This document shows positions 10,365 through 21,800 of a stretch of 64,000 nt of DNA, one piece after another. The position numbers and the translations under genes were made by a program. The first letter of the stretch is position 1. Each line of letters opens with the position of its first letter. Origin of the DNA: Usnea hakonensis. Taxonomy: Eukaryota; Ascomycota; Lecanoromycetes; Lecanorales; Parmeliaceae. The notes under the pieces were generated by a model, which saw nothing but the letters and a program-made list of their open reading frames with translations, did no database searches and had not been told where the DNA came from. The stretch lies in assembly GCA_013423325.1 (NCBI GenBank), contig BLJB01000104.1, forward strand, positions 63,300-127,299, in the 5' to 3' direction.

Positions 10365-12467
10365 TTACTCCGTCTCTACCACACCATCCTTGCCCACCTG
10401 ACTCGCCTCCTTACCTTCTAATTCGCCTCCTAGTTGATCCGCCGTGTTCACATTACCATCCTTTTTCACTTGGCTCATCTCCTCCTCTCCTCTTTGGTCC
10501 TCCATGTCCACCCTGCTCTCCTCTATTACCTGACTCGCTTCCTCGCCTCCTATCAGATCCTCCTCCGCCGCCCTCTTCCTCTTCCCCAAACCCAAACACT
10601 CACCAATCTTCCTAAGCCCCTCCCTCAACTTTCCCTCCTCCACCGCGAAAGTAATCCTCACCCAGCCTTCATCCTCCAGCGAGGCCCCGACATGGTACGC
10701 CTGACCGGGACTGACAAGCACACCGCAACCATGTATCCGTTGCACAAGCTGCGTTTCCCAATCGCCCACCGCTGGCCTCTCATGCCCATCCACTTCTCCA
10801 TCGACGTTTCCGTTCTCAATAACTCGCTCGTTCCCCTTGTCCGCCCCAATGGCCCCAACTGTACTCGCGCTCAACAGCCTCGCCCAGACAAAGACTCCCG
10901 CTTTCGCCTCTATGAAATCCACTCCCCACCGTCTCAGCTGCGCCTCGACAATCGCATAAGCGCGTGCTAACCGCACGCGGCTTAGCTTAATGATCGCGTG
11001 CAGTTTCTCGGAGCTGAAGAGGGCCGCGGCGAGCAGGGTAGTTGGGGACGTGAGAAGTGGGGCGGCGAGGAGGCGGATTGACGTTAGGAGGGGACTGTTG
11101 TTTTGGGAGACGAGGGTGGCCTATTGGAGAGACAGTCAGCGAAGGTAGAAGGGTAAAGAGTCAAAGGTGAGTGAGTGAGAATAGTAGACCGAAAGGTGAA
11201 GAAGAAGAGAGGCATGGAGCATACCATGCGGAGACCACTACAACCGAGGTCTTTGGACACGCTCCAGATTGTATGGACGCGGGAAAGATCAATGTCCTTT
11301 ACAATGGCGTAACCATTTATTTCCTGCAGCTCTTGTATCCTCTCCCCAGACCCAGCCGGCGGCGTCATGGTATGTGCTTCGGAGCGCCCAATCTCATTCG
11401 AATTATTACTGTTGCGAGCCGAATCACCAGCTGCATCGCTTTTCCCTTCTTCGCCTTTTCCCTCTTCTTTCCCAGCTACTAAACTTAATGTGCTCACGAA
11501 ACCCCCATCCTCCTTTCCCCTTTTGAATTCACTCAACCCGTAAACCTCGTTCCCTACGAAATGTATCCCCTTCCGCCCGCACCAGCATAGAGCCTCTATA
11601 ATCACATCCTTTGTATAGCATTGTCCGAGCGGGTTGTGAGGATTCGTGAAAAGCAAAGCCTTGATGCAAGCAGGGTCACGTGCAGCATTGTACGCGGTAT
11701 CAAGAGCATGGATCAGGGACGTCGAGACTGTGCTGCGAAGCGTAGGCGTCCTTACGGGAAGGATGTCAACGCCAGTGCGGAGGGTGAGATGAAAGTCGAA
11801 GCCGTCTGTGGGTGATGCCAAGGTTAGGGTTAGGGCATCACGATAGCAGAAGGCACCAAATTGCATGTTGAACTTATAGAAATAGGTGACAGGACACTGA
11901 AAACGTACTCCAATAAGGTGCAGGAACCAGTACGCTATCGCCGGCATCGCAAATAGTGTACATGAGCTGGTCGAGGCACGAGCTGGCTCCTCCGACGACA
12001 GCGATATGCGAAGGATGCACGGGAATCGCGCTTCGAAAATATGTATTAAAGAAGGAAGCGAGGGCGGAGAGAAGCTTAGGGTCGCCTCCGAAACCTTGAG
12101 GGTAGGAAAGGGTCTGGCGGTAGGTGGATTTTAGTATGGGCAGAAATCATCTCGAACAGACGGGTTGGTGTGACGTCGGCAATAGGAAGACAGGGATGGA
12201 GGGAAGGTAACAAAATGATCGTGGATCTGGCGGAGGAAATGCCTTGGATAGATGCAGGAGGGCAAATACTTTGGGGTTGAGGTTCTTCGCAACTGCCTCC
12301 ATGAACAGTGTGACAATCTCGTCGCGAACAAGCCAATTCTCAGCTGTTGCAAGGTCGATATTGGGAGTAGCGGTAGATGTTCTATTGGCGACGGTGACGG
12401 CTATTTTTGGCATGACGGCGGCAATGACGGTACTCATACGAGCGGAGACGCCATTGGAATCTGTCAT
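10365..12467 (-). CDS. PLP-dependent aminotransferase/C-S lyase, ACC-synthase-like, GliI-like
   Basis: Fold type I PLP enzyme. In ETP pathways the relative GliI cleaves C-S bonds of cysteine conjugates to give free thiols. Minus-strand exons 12270-12467, 11909-12113, 11225-11805 and 10365-11120 give 579 residues, far above the ~440 typical. Visible: IDLATAENWLVRDEI near the start, TLSYPQGFGGDP, PYWNGFDFHLTLRTGV (residues ~132-147), FTNPHNPLGQCY, and the PLP lysine K319 in SVSKDLGCSGLRM. Two extra low-complexity segments account for the length: a Lys/Glu/Asn-rich insertion about 244-293, and an acidic C-terminal tail (about 520-579) with three EASQV/EMSQV-type units. The 156-base first intron is the least certain join. 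A CGGCCCG site lies 170 bases upstream. Confidence 0.87.
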
Positions 12468-12634
12468 GATGGTGGGGATGCTCTGAAGGCGAAGATCACG
12501 ATGATCGCAGCAAGTGCAAAGGGTTCAGGGGGGGTATGGAAAAGTGATCGAGCCTCGAGGATGCAGAGACCTATTCTGTATCTTCTTTGTGGGTGAACAG
12601 TACTTATCTAAGCTGGACGATTATTCATCCCAGA

Positions 12635-12641
12635 CGGCCCG
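12635..12641. promoter_or_regulatory. Candidate cluster operator CGGNCCG (C-S lyase promoter)
   Basis: CGGCCCG (CGGGCCG on the minus strand), 168 bases upstream of the C-S lyase start, in the 232-base gap before the methyltransferase stop codon. Confidence 0.45.
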
Positions 12642-12699
12642 CCTCGGTCGGCGAATCAGACGGAACATTTGCAACTGCCCCCCCTGCATGAGAAGGATC

Positions 12700-13567
12700 C
12701 TACTTGGTGCCCTTCGCGAAGAACAATTGCTTCTGACCTGTAGGATCTGGAGGAACTTCTGACATAGATGCTGCTAGCACATAGTCGCTGTTGCTGCATC
12801 CTGCCTCACCGAAAAAGTTGTACATCTGCTCCTCTGAGAACCCATCAAAGGTTATTGTGTGAGAACCCGCATGCTGTTGGTGTCCATGCTCCTTTCCGTG
12901 GGCTTGAGAGTGATCATGCCCATGGTTGTCATGGCTATCAGACGAAACTCTGCCCGATGGAATCCAATCGATGATTACTACAGTTCCGCCAGGCCTAAGA
13001 CGCTCGACCAGCTTCGCGATCATGATCTTCGGATCCTCGACATGGTGCAAAGCCATACTCATGACCGCTAGATCAAAATCATAGAAATCCTGGCCCTCAA
13101 GTTGCCCTTCAGGTGCAAGGAGATCACCTCTCACAGCGCTTATCCGAGCTTCAGTCATGCCTGCTTCGCGGGCTTCGATGTTGAATTTGTCGACCATACC
13201 TTGCGAGACATCGATACCTCTAGCTTCAGTAACATACGGTAGCAAGGCCTATACACCTATGAGCTCACTCGTGCCGTGGTAGAAAGATGTGATCTCACTT
13301 TAGACACAATCCCGGTTCCGCATGCATAGTCAAGTACTTTGATAGACGCTGAGGACGATTCTTTGATGCCTAACCAGGCGAGATTGGAGCGCAGATGATC
13401 GAGGATTTGGCGTGTCAGGGATTGGATCCATGGCTCCTTGGAGATCTTTTCAACTTGAGTGCTGGAGAAGTGTAAGCGTGTTGAAGATGAAGCGGGAAAA
13501 TGGCTGCTTACTCCCAGTATTTGCGATTCACTTCACCAAAGGCGCCTTGCGCAGTGTTGGATGCCAT
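12700..13567 (-). CDS. Class I SAM methyltransferase (GliN/GtmA-type small-molecule methyltransferase)
   Basis: Minus-strand exons 13512-13567, 13299-13461 and 12700-13248 (both introns 50 bases) give 255 residues. SAM motif I is VLDYACGTG at 61-69, followed by the acidic end of strand 2 (GIDVSQGMVDKF), MSMALHHVED, and LRPGGTVVIIDWIP. A His-rich loop (about residues 177-203, with HGHDH and HGKEHGHQQH) precedes SHTITFDGFSEEQM, which is a conserved position in UbiE-like fungal methyltransferases. In ETP clusters such enzymes methylate amide N (GliN) or, as GtmA, thiols; either is possible here, S-methylation being attractive given the sulfur genes (inference). Shares the repeat-bearing promoter with the divergent MFS gene. 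Confidence 0.82.
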
Positions 13568-14332
13568 GATGAAGGGGTTGTGTGGAAAAGATGGGAGATA
13601 GGCGGAAGTGGAGAAGGAGATGTGGTTGGAATGCCCGCGTAACACCAAGGCTGAGATTGTCCAAGCTCGGAGGCAACCTTGCATCACAAACTAAAGTATG
13701 GAGGATGACGCCAAATTTTCAGCGCCAGAAGGCCAGGGGAAAGGTTGTCTGGACAATGCGCTTTCTCCACTAAAGATGACCCATGTAGAGTGCTTATTGA
13801 GTGATGATGGGAGATGGTTTAACCCCCTTGGAAAGATGATGATAGGTAGGTAAATGATAGGATGAATGAGGATTAAAGTTAGAGTGTGTATAAGGTAAGG
13901 TAAGTAATTTTTCCGACTTTACCTACCTTACCTTAGGTCACCGTCAATAACAAGGTAGCGGACCGCTATAAGGCATGTAAGGTAAGGTACTTTGAGGTAA
14001 CGGTCCGTTGTTCACACGCTAAATTTGCAGCGGTCCGTTACTCGCACGCTAAAGCTGCAGCGGTCCGTTAAGATTGCGCAAGAGCCCCCAAAATGGATAC
14101 CTTAGCCTTTACACGGAACAGCTATCGAGAAGTGTTTTGAAACGCCTACATACATACCATTGTTACAAGCAGGCAATGTTGCCCCTTTTGCCTTGGATTC
14201 CTTTTTCCTGTTTTTTCACTTACACCTCACACATATACTTGTTACCATTCTTTGGCTTCCACCTTCCGTTCCCACCATCTTGTCTTCTCGATAGGCATGA
14301 GGAGCTGAAAAAATCATTACCTTTCCTCGAAC
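13568..14332. promoter_or_regulatory. Bidirectional promoter, methyltransferase / MFS, with operator array
   Basis: Divergent promoter of 765 bases. 13890-14000 is rich in AGGTA-type simple repeats in both orientations. CGGNCCG occurs four times: 13959-13965, 14001-14007, 14031-14037 and 14061-14067; the last three have exact 30-base spacing. No protein recognised. Confidence 0.6.
14001..14070. repeat. 30-base tandem repeat carrying CGGTCCGTT units
   Basis: Two full 30-base units plus a partial third start at 14001, 14031 and 14061. Each begins CGGTCCGTT; the two full units share CACGCTAAA and end TGCAG. A further CGGACCG lies 42 bases before the array. The centre-to-centre spacing, about three helical turns, puts the sites on nearly the same DNA face. 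Confidence 0.8.
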
Positions 14333-16042
14333 ATGAAACCCCTTCAACAGGAAGAATCCATAGCTACAACAGATAATTCGTCTTTGGAGAAGGAGCTCCA
14401 GTCTAGAATGCCAGTCACCACCGATTCTCCATCCAACGACGATCACATCGCCAAAGTGGAAGGCAATGAGGCGGCAGGGGATGGCGCCTATGTCATGGAC
14501 ACCTCCGACTTTCCAGGTCCCAAGGCCCTCTTCTGGATCGTGATTGCGCTGCTCATCTCCATGTTCATCCAGAACCTTGACTCCACCATTATCGCTACCG
14601 CCATCCCCAAAATCACTGACGAATTCCATAGTGTCGACCAGGTAGGGTGGTACGCATCCGCATGTTTCCTGACCTTTGCCTCCTTTCAGTCGACCTGGGG
14701 CAAAGCCTTCAAGTACTTCCCTATCAAGGCTACCTTCTTCGTTTCGCTATTCATCTTCGAGCTTGGTAGCCTGATCATTGCCGTCGCACCGAGCAGCACA
14801 GCGCTCATCGTTGGCCGTGCCATTGCCGGTGCAGGCGCAGCTGGTGTCTCGTCAGGCGTTTTCACCATTATCGCATTCTCTGCGCCTCCAGCCAAAGCAC
14901 CTGCTTATATGGGCATCACTGGCGCAACATACGCTATTGCAGCTTTCGTTGGACCTCTGCTCGGTGGTGTTTTTGCCGAAAGGGTGACATGGCGCTGGTG
15001 TTTCTGGATCAATTTACCCATAGGCGGCCTAGCCGCCATTGTTCTCTTCTTTGCGTATAAACCTCCAAGGGCAGCGACACCTCAGCCTGCAACGTGGAAA
15101 GAAACATTGTTGCAGATGGATCTCGTCGGCACCTTCTTGATCATGGCAGCCGTAGTTTGCTACCTTCTTGCACTTCAATGGGGTGGCTCCACCAAACCCT
15201 GGTCTGACAGCACCGTCATTGGTACCCTGGTTGGCTTCGCACTTTTGCTTATTGTCTTCCTTGCCAATGAGCTCTGGATGGGCGACCGCGCTTTGCTACA
15301 ACCTCGCCTCCTTAAGATGCGCCGTATCTGGACCACAAACGCCTATGTCTTCTTCATCTCGGGCAGCTTCTTCTCTCTGATTTACTATCTGCCCATCTAC
15401 TTCCAGGCTATCCAGGGCGTCAGTCCTCTTGCCTCCGGTGTGCGCAACCTGCCTGTTATTATTGGGTGTCTGCTCTGCATCGTCTCCGGTTTCCTCGTGG
15501 TTGGCTCGGGCCACTTCGTTCCGTTCATGGTAATAGGCTCGGCGATTGGGACCATTGGTTGCGGTCTCTGCTACACCCTCGATATCAACTCTGGCTCCAA
15601 CCACTGGATCGGCTACCAAGCAGTCGCAGGTATCGGCATCGGTCTCGGCATGCAGATCCCTATGATGGCCTGCCAGGGCGCCGTCAGCATGATGGACATC
15701 TCCAGCGTGTCGGCTATCGTCCTTTTCTTCCAGATCATCGGAGGTTCATTCGCCGTCTCGGCGGCGCAAGCCGCATTCGCAAGTACTATGACCAGGAAGC
15801 TACGAACAACAGCACCAGAGGTAAGCCCCGGCGAAGTGCTGGCTGCGGGTGCCACGATGCTGAGAAAGACATTCCCACCGGATCAAATTGGTGGGATCTT
15901 GGAGGCATATATGGACGGCATAAAGGTCGTCTTTGCACTCAGCACAGCGTTTGTAGGAATAAGCTTTCTATTCTCGGTAATGCCGCGTTTCGAGAAGTTG
16001 AACCCGGCGATCAAAGAAAAGAAGGAGGATGGGGCTGCCTGA
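14333..16042 (+). CDS. MFS exporter, 14-TM DHA2 type, GliA-like
   Basis: Major facilitator efflux pump, likely plasma membrane, exporting the cluster product and so adding self-protection. Single exon, 569 residues, usual for this family. A soluble acidic N-terminus (~1-60) precedes FPGPKALFWIVIALLISMFI, the first membrane helix. The signature motif region LDSTIIATAIPKITDEFHSV is typical of the drug:H+ antiporter-2 group, and GPLLGGVFAERVTWRWCFWI is the motif C region. About 14 hydrophobic segments can be counted to residue ~550, and the C-terminus is basic/acidic. Intronless, as many members are. Shares a promoter with the divergent methyltransferase, with four CGGNCCG sites 266-374 bases upstream. 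Confidence 0.92.
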   Translation: MKPLQQEESIATTDNSSLEKELQSRMPVTTDSPSNDDHIAKVEGNEAAGDGAYVMDTSDFPGPKALFWIVIALLISMFIQNLDSTIIATAIPKITDEFHSVDQVGWYASACFLTFASFQSTWGKAFKYFPIKATFFVSLFIFELGSLIIAVAPSSTALIVGRAIAGAGAAGVSSGVFTIIAFSAPPAKAPAYMGITGATYAIAAFVGPLLGGVFAERVTWRWCFWINLPIGGLAAIVLFFAYKPPRAATPQPATWKETLLQMDLVGTFLIMAAVVCYLLALQWGGSTKPWSDSTVIGTLVGFALLLIVFLANELWMGDRALLQPRLLKMRRIWTTNAYVFFISGSFFSLIYYLPIYFQAIQGVSPLASGVRNLPVIIGCLLCIVSGFLVVGSGHFVPFMVIGSAIGTIGCGLCYTLDINSGSNHWIGYQAVAGIGIGLGMQIPMMACQGAVSMMDISSVSAIVLFFQIIGGSFAVSAAQAAFASTMTRKLRTTAPEVSPGEVLAAGATMLRKTFPPDQIGGILEAYMDGIKVVFALSTAFVGISFLFSVMPRFEKLNPAIKEKKEDGAA

Positions 16043-17338
16043 AGGCGCGGAGGCATCAATTGTCAATATGGCAGAGGAAGAGTGAAATTGACCTGAGATG
16101 AGACGCAGCGCACTTTTGGAAACAATGTACCTTTCCTAGATCAGTGTATGCAGAGCTTTAGTGAATGTAAGTAATAATATTGTATCAGAACTTTATGATC
16201 TAGGGATTTGGCTTTGTCCAAATGTCTAGGTACGTACCTAGGTGAATAGTTCGAGAAGAGTTCCCCAGGTCGCATAGCCCTAATATAGCCCTCACTTGAC
16301 CAGACTAAACCAGACTTAATCATATTAGAGTGAGATCAGTCAAGAATGTGCGACATACCTTGTACAGTACATGTGCCCCTACCCCGTACGAGAACTCTCT
16401 TGCTCAGCCTCGACTCTCGCCCTCTGTGCTATGAACGTTCAGCTCATCTCAATCGCTCAAAGGAGAATATATCTGCAGCCGGATAACGAAATATCCCCGA
16501 GGTCCAACTGCTGCTGGTGTACGAACCCTACAGCGATTGCGTTTTCACGCCACCAATTTCGCAAGAGTGATTTGGGAACACGATTGCAAGACGCGATTGA
16601 TTACGAGATTGTATACTCAGGCTCCGAAGCCAGTCCTCATCAATTGGCGGGGGTGACAGTGGCCCTTTCAGCTCGATTGCACCATTTTAGGCGTCATTAG
16701 GAATGGAAACCTTATATTGATATCGTCATGGATAGCCAGTAGAATTAGCTAGTAGCTTAGTAAGGATGGCACATAAAAAGTTCTTCTGCTGGATAGGAAA
16801 TACAATACACTTTACCACGGCGAAAAATCGAAACACTATATCGGCAAACATCTTGGACACAGCGGTTCTGGGAGTTCATAAACCATAGCGTCTAGAGGTC
16901 GATTAGGCTGAAGCAGTTCGACGTAGGAGGCGCCGCTTACCTTTAATATGGGCACCAATGTTACAATATATCTGGATAGATTCAGTAGAAGTGGGCATAT
17001 CCGCATAGCTGAGCACAAAGAGGAAAAGCCGTGTATCCTCTTGCAAGACATCGGTGGCCTCTGGAGCAGCTAACTCAACTATATCGACAAGGTAAAACTT
17101 ATTAAGTGAATGTCCCTATACATGGCTGCTTCTCTGACTCTCGCGCCTTATTTCAGTCGAGTTTTATACTGCTTTCATGCACCCGGCTGTAAAGGCCAGA
17201 TGTGGGCCCAATTGCCTCGTCCGCCCTTCTCTCCCATCCACGGTCTTCAGAATCTTTACACTCAGTCGGCAGCGGTCCTGAACAATGCTCTGACTCTTCG
17301 TTAGAAAATTCGTGTTTATCTTGCCCAACATTGCACTG
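16043..17338. other. Intergenic region, MFS and regulator tail-to-tail
   Basis: About 1.3 kb between two converging genes. I see no recognisable protein, RNA gene or CGGNCCG site; the short open frames look like chance. Confidence 0.5.
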
Positions 17339-18809
17339 CTACTTTTCTCCATATAGTGAAGAAGCAAGAACCCTTGCCCGGCTCTCAATTACAGAAAACC
17401 AATTCTGATGTATCTTGTGGCTAGGCGTGGACTTATCGCTCGGGCAAGTGCGAAGCTCTGAGCTCTGACCTTGGATCATCTGAATGCACCGTTCCAGCTC
17501 ATTACGAACAATTTGATTACGGAACATGGCGTGGTCCTCAGGTTCGAACTGAAAGACTCCAAATTGCAAGCTCGCCTTTTGTGCATTGGTGCACTGGGAC
17601 GAAGAGTGCGACGTGGATTTGACGTCCTCCGAAACGCCAAGCTCATAGAGCGTAATTACAAGATCCATGGCAGTGAGGACCAACATCCTACAACTCCTGC
17701 ATCGCTGGAAGAACTGTGTGTTCATGATTTCGGCGATTTCTGTCATGCAAGCCTTGTTCACTCGCATGACCTCGTCCACCGCTGTTGCTTTGTCCTGTAT
17801 GTGTCCCTCGAGGAGTCCAATAATTTTTCCCAGGGAGCGAATGTGAGGATATATGTTCTTGAGATCGAATTGACTGAGGACTCCCGGTGGATCTGTGACC
17901 TCTTGAGATTGTGTTGGGCTAGAGAGTTGCACGTCGTTAGGCTGTCCGAGTGCTGACGTAGCGAAGATTGATGGATCATGAATCAGATCAGAGATATCAG
18001 GAACCGAGTGCTGATCTGGGCTGGGATGTAAGTCCAGAGACATTCGTCTGGGATGAATTGTCTGGTCATCATTCATGAAGTCGTTGCAGCTTGGCTCGGC
18101 GTGAGCATTGCCCGAAGATATGGGGTTATTTGTTCCGTCATCGTTGGTAAAGTCGTCGTGATTGAGCTCAGAGAGGCCGTTGCTGGAAGCAAAATGAGAA
18201 AACATCGAAGGATCATTGAGCTCGAAAAGGTTGAACAGAGGGTCATTCGGCTCTGAGATCTTTAGCCATGAAGGCAAATTAGATGCCGATGAAGGTGGGG
18301 ACGATTCCGTTAATGGTGGTACATGGCTATTGTGGGAAGCTGTTATTGAGCTAGAAGACCAAGGAGGGTTGGTCGACACAGGAGAATTGGACCTCGTTTC
18401 TGAAAGCGTGGTTACAGGCTCGATGTTGGCAGGTGAGGCCGTAGCCAGGACTGAAGCTCGCATATCTGGGCTCCGGACCATGCCTTCGCGGACTGATCGA
18501 GCGCGCGCTTGCTTGTTCCTTGCACTCGACCTCCCTACCATCGAGAGCAGATACTCACAGTGCTTGCCATACTCCAAGCACCGTGCACAGCCACTCTTCT
18601 CGCCGGAGCAGCGTACCTGAGCAAGATCAGCGAGAATTGTGTGCGGGTAGCAGCAGATGGAGACTAGCCTTAGCAGCATGGCATGCGTTGCAGGCTGTTC
18701 GCATGCGCAACGGTTTGGAGGCCGAGGCTGAGGGTCTACTGCTTCGGTTAGGGGATGACTCTCTTATTTTTGGCAAGACTCACTTATTGTGATCTGCGAT
18801 ATGGGACAT
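17339..18809 (-). CDS. Zn2Cys6 transcription factor with AflR-type C-terminal domain
   Basis: Nuclear pathway-specific activator candidate (GliZ/SirZ/AflR group). Minus-strand exons 18784-18809, 18669-18738 and 17339-18616 give 457 residues. The binuclear zinc cluster uses C25, C28, C35, C42, C45 and C52 (spacing 2-6-6-2-6). Ser/Asn/Pro-rich linkers occupy about 55-250. The C-terminal region matches the AflR domain style (CRSCRMLVLTAMDLV, then LQFGVFQFEPED). The second intron (18617-18668) splits the zinc cluster between K32 and V33 and begins GC, not GT (AAG|GCTAGT...CTCAG|GTACGC). Its promoter has no exact CGGNCCG, only CGGCTCCG at 18940-18947, so autoregulation by the same site is not supported. 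It is the only transcription factor gene in the cluster. Confidence 0.9.
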
Positions 18810-21800
18810 GTTTTGTGTGTTTTAAGGTCAGTTGCGGGCACACTTGACGGTTGAGTAGGTTCGTCGGTTAGTCGTGAGTTGAGCCGGAAAAAGCGTTATA
18901 GCTTCACTAAATTCATGCAGATCATGAAATCAGTCATCCCGGCTCCGCTATGGCCCGTTGCTTAGGGTAAGGTAAGTAAGGTAAGGTAAGGTAGGTAAGT
19001 AGCTTGTATTATCAGATTCTTTACGGGTATGACAAGATAGCTCTGATCAAACTGCTGGTCTTGGAAGGTGTATGCTAGGGATAGACGTCATGTTACATTA
19101 CCAATTGAGTATAGCGTAGGGCGACCTACTTGATCAAAAGCTTTTTCCGGTAGTCACGGAAGGACCGGAGTTCAATAACGAGCGAGTAGCAGGTCTATCT
19201 CTGAGACAAAGATTTCAAAAAAGAGGGCCATGCTCAAACAAGAGGCTGCCGATAGTTAGAGGAGGTGATTCGGTAGTTCAAAGTTTGTCGGTATACAATG
19301 CGTGTGATCCCAATCTTTGCAACCCCACATCTGAAAGTACGGTTGCCGTTGCCGTTGCCGCCGCAGTTGCATTTGCAGTCGTACCTTAGTTGCATAAGTA
19401 AAGAGATATATCCTAAAACCAGATAGATATTAAGTGCATATAGTTTTTCAAACATCTTCTTATTAGATAGACAATAATCTAATGAGACTTGGCATAATAG
19501 AGTCAATAGTAACAAATATAGTTGAAAGTCTAGTTATTTCTTTAAATATCTATTAGAAATAGAATATTGTAGTATAGAGAATACTTCTAGTAGTATAGAG
19601 AAGATTAAACATATATCTTTTATTATTTTATAGAACCTCGATATTTTGAAGAATAAAATAAAATAATCTATTAATTAGTTTATAAGAGTAAATAACTATT
19701 ATAATTCTAAGTAATCATATATAGAGTAGATAGGTAAGAAAATACTCTACTATTAAACTTATAAGCTAATAGTAACTCATAGTATAATTACTTTTGAATA
19801 AATTATTTCAAGCCTCTAAATTATAGCGATAGTAACCTCTATAGCTATATTAGTACTCAGGTCTCTAAAGTATTAGATGAATTATACCTTCCTTTGCAGA
19901 TCTTTTTCATTCCTAGATCATTTCTTCTAGGATTTCGTCCGAGCGGTATGTGGCTGGCTGAGATGCGCAAAAAAGGCCCACGTTGGGAATCTAGGCCTGC
20001 AATAATGTGTAGGATCAGCTGGATTAGTGATTCGGTCAGGCCAATAACTTGTAGAATACAGCTCTCCGGGTACGGGTTCATCTGTGAGATATCGCCCCGT
20101 GGACCTCGTCGTTGTTGCCCGTACGAGAGAATGACGGCAAAATTCAATTTTCCATCTTCCAGTGTGGCATCTTCCATCGCCATGTCGATCCTTCAAAAAT
20201 CATAATAATGAAAGAGAATTTTTTGGGACTGTTTCTGCTAACCTTAGCGAAGTGATGCCTTACGTGTCCTACGGATCTCCAACTTCGCAGGCCCAAGTTG
20301 CTTTGATTGACGCATTTCCTTGGCCTTCTTGGTTAGAGTTGCACACCTGCATTTTTTTGAGTTTTTTTTTAAGAATGCGGAGAGTCGGTAGATTAATTCT
20401 TCAGGCGCCCAATTTTCGGGGCAGCGTCCGAGCACGCTAGATCAGCAACTCTAAATCTAAGGTAAGTTAAGTAGGATGCAGTTTCAAACACTCTTTGAAA
20501 GCTAAACTTGGAAGGTACGCTGGATTAGGGATTAGGGGCTTCTAGCCTCCACTCGGTCTCTGAGACCTAAGGTACCTTAGGTACCTTAGGTACCTTGAGC
20601 CCCTCTTGGTTCTTGGTGTGTGAAGTTAAAGTAATCAAACTGCGGGACGCGGGACAGGCAAACAAGGCCCAGAGCCGGGGCCACTTTTCAAGTACGGTAG
20701 CTTTTTCTAAACAGTCCGAGGGTAAAAGAAAAACATGGCCACGCCAAATTAGTCTCTGTGCCATGCCGATTTTGGTGAGGAATAACGGGTAAATAAATTA
20801 GCACGCCCATGTTTTTTTTTTTTTTTGTTTTTTTTGCCAACCCTCGCTCGTGGCATTATTCCATTCTAGCTCAAGTACTTTCTTTACATCCCTGTGGAAA
20901 CCTGGAATGGAATGACGCGAGGCGGGATTGAGAGAGGAACGATAAGGTCTGATATGCGCTTCGAAGTCGTGCAGGCCTTGTACCTTAGGTAGATCATCTA
21001 CCAGTTTACCACGTCATGATCAAAGATGTATTTGTCTCTCGTGTGCCCATTATTATCAAGTAAAGTACTTTACTTTTTCGGTGACTTGCAGGACAAGCGC
21101 CAAGAGAAAGATGGAAATCCCAGTCACATTAAAGTAAGTACTTATAACGTGGGGGACCGAGATATGGGCGCTAAGCGTATTTTACTTTCCGGTGTCGCAA
21201 GTGGGGTTGATTGTTGATTTCTCGACCGGACCCCGCGAAGACAGAGCAAGATTTACCTTGGTTCAACCACTAGAGTAGGTACTTCATGTTCTCGACAAAC
21301 CTTGTACCTTTGAGAAAGGCTTAATTATTAAAGTAAATAATAATAAGTACTTAGTGCTGCGGAAATAATAATCCAAGTCGATTATGCAACCTACTTTAGT
21401 ACTAGTACTTGAGTTGTGGATGGCATACCTTAAGCTACTTACCTTACGAAGGTAATGCATCTAAGCTCCCTGTTACTTTAGTCTCCCGCACTAAAAGTAA
21501 GGTAAGGTAATCAAGCGAGACAAACAAATAAGGTACCTACCTACTTACCTTTGCCTTATGTTTTGCATGCACGCAAGCTACTTTACAATAATAATCTGTT
21601 ATGCTTGGAATCCGAAGGGCATCAACATTCTGGTCGCATTAACATCCCAGTGCGACATGTTGATCAAAAGATATCAAATTTGATTTACACCTAAAGTGTG
21701 AGCAAAATGACTGTCTGTTTCTGGATTTAGTTAGAAGATAATCGATAGTGCTCTTCGCGTGTCTACCTGACTCCGACGGTGAGGTTTTCAAATTCGGCTC

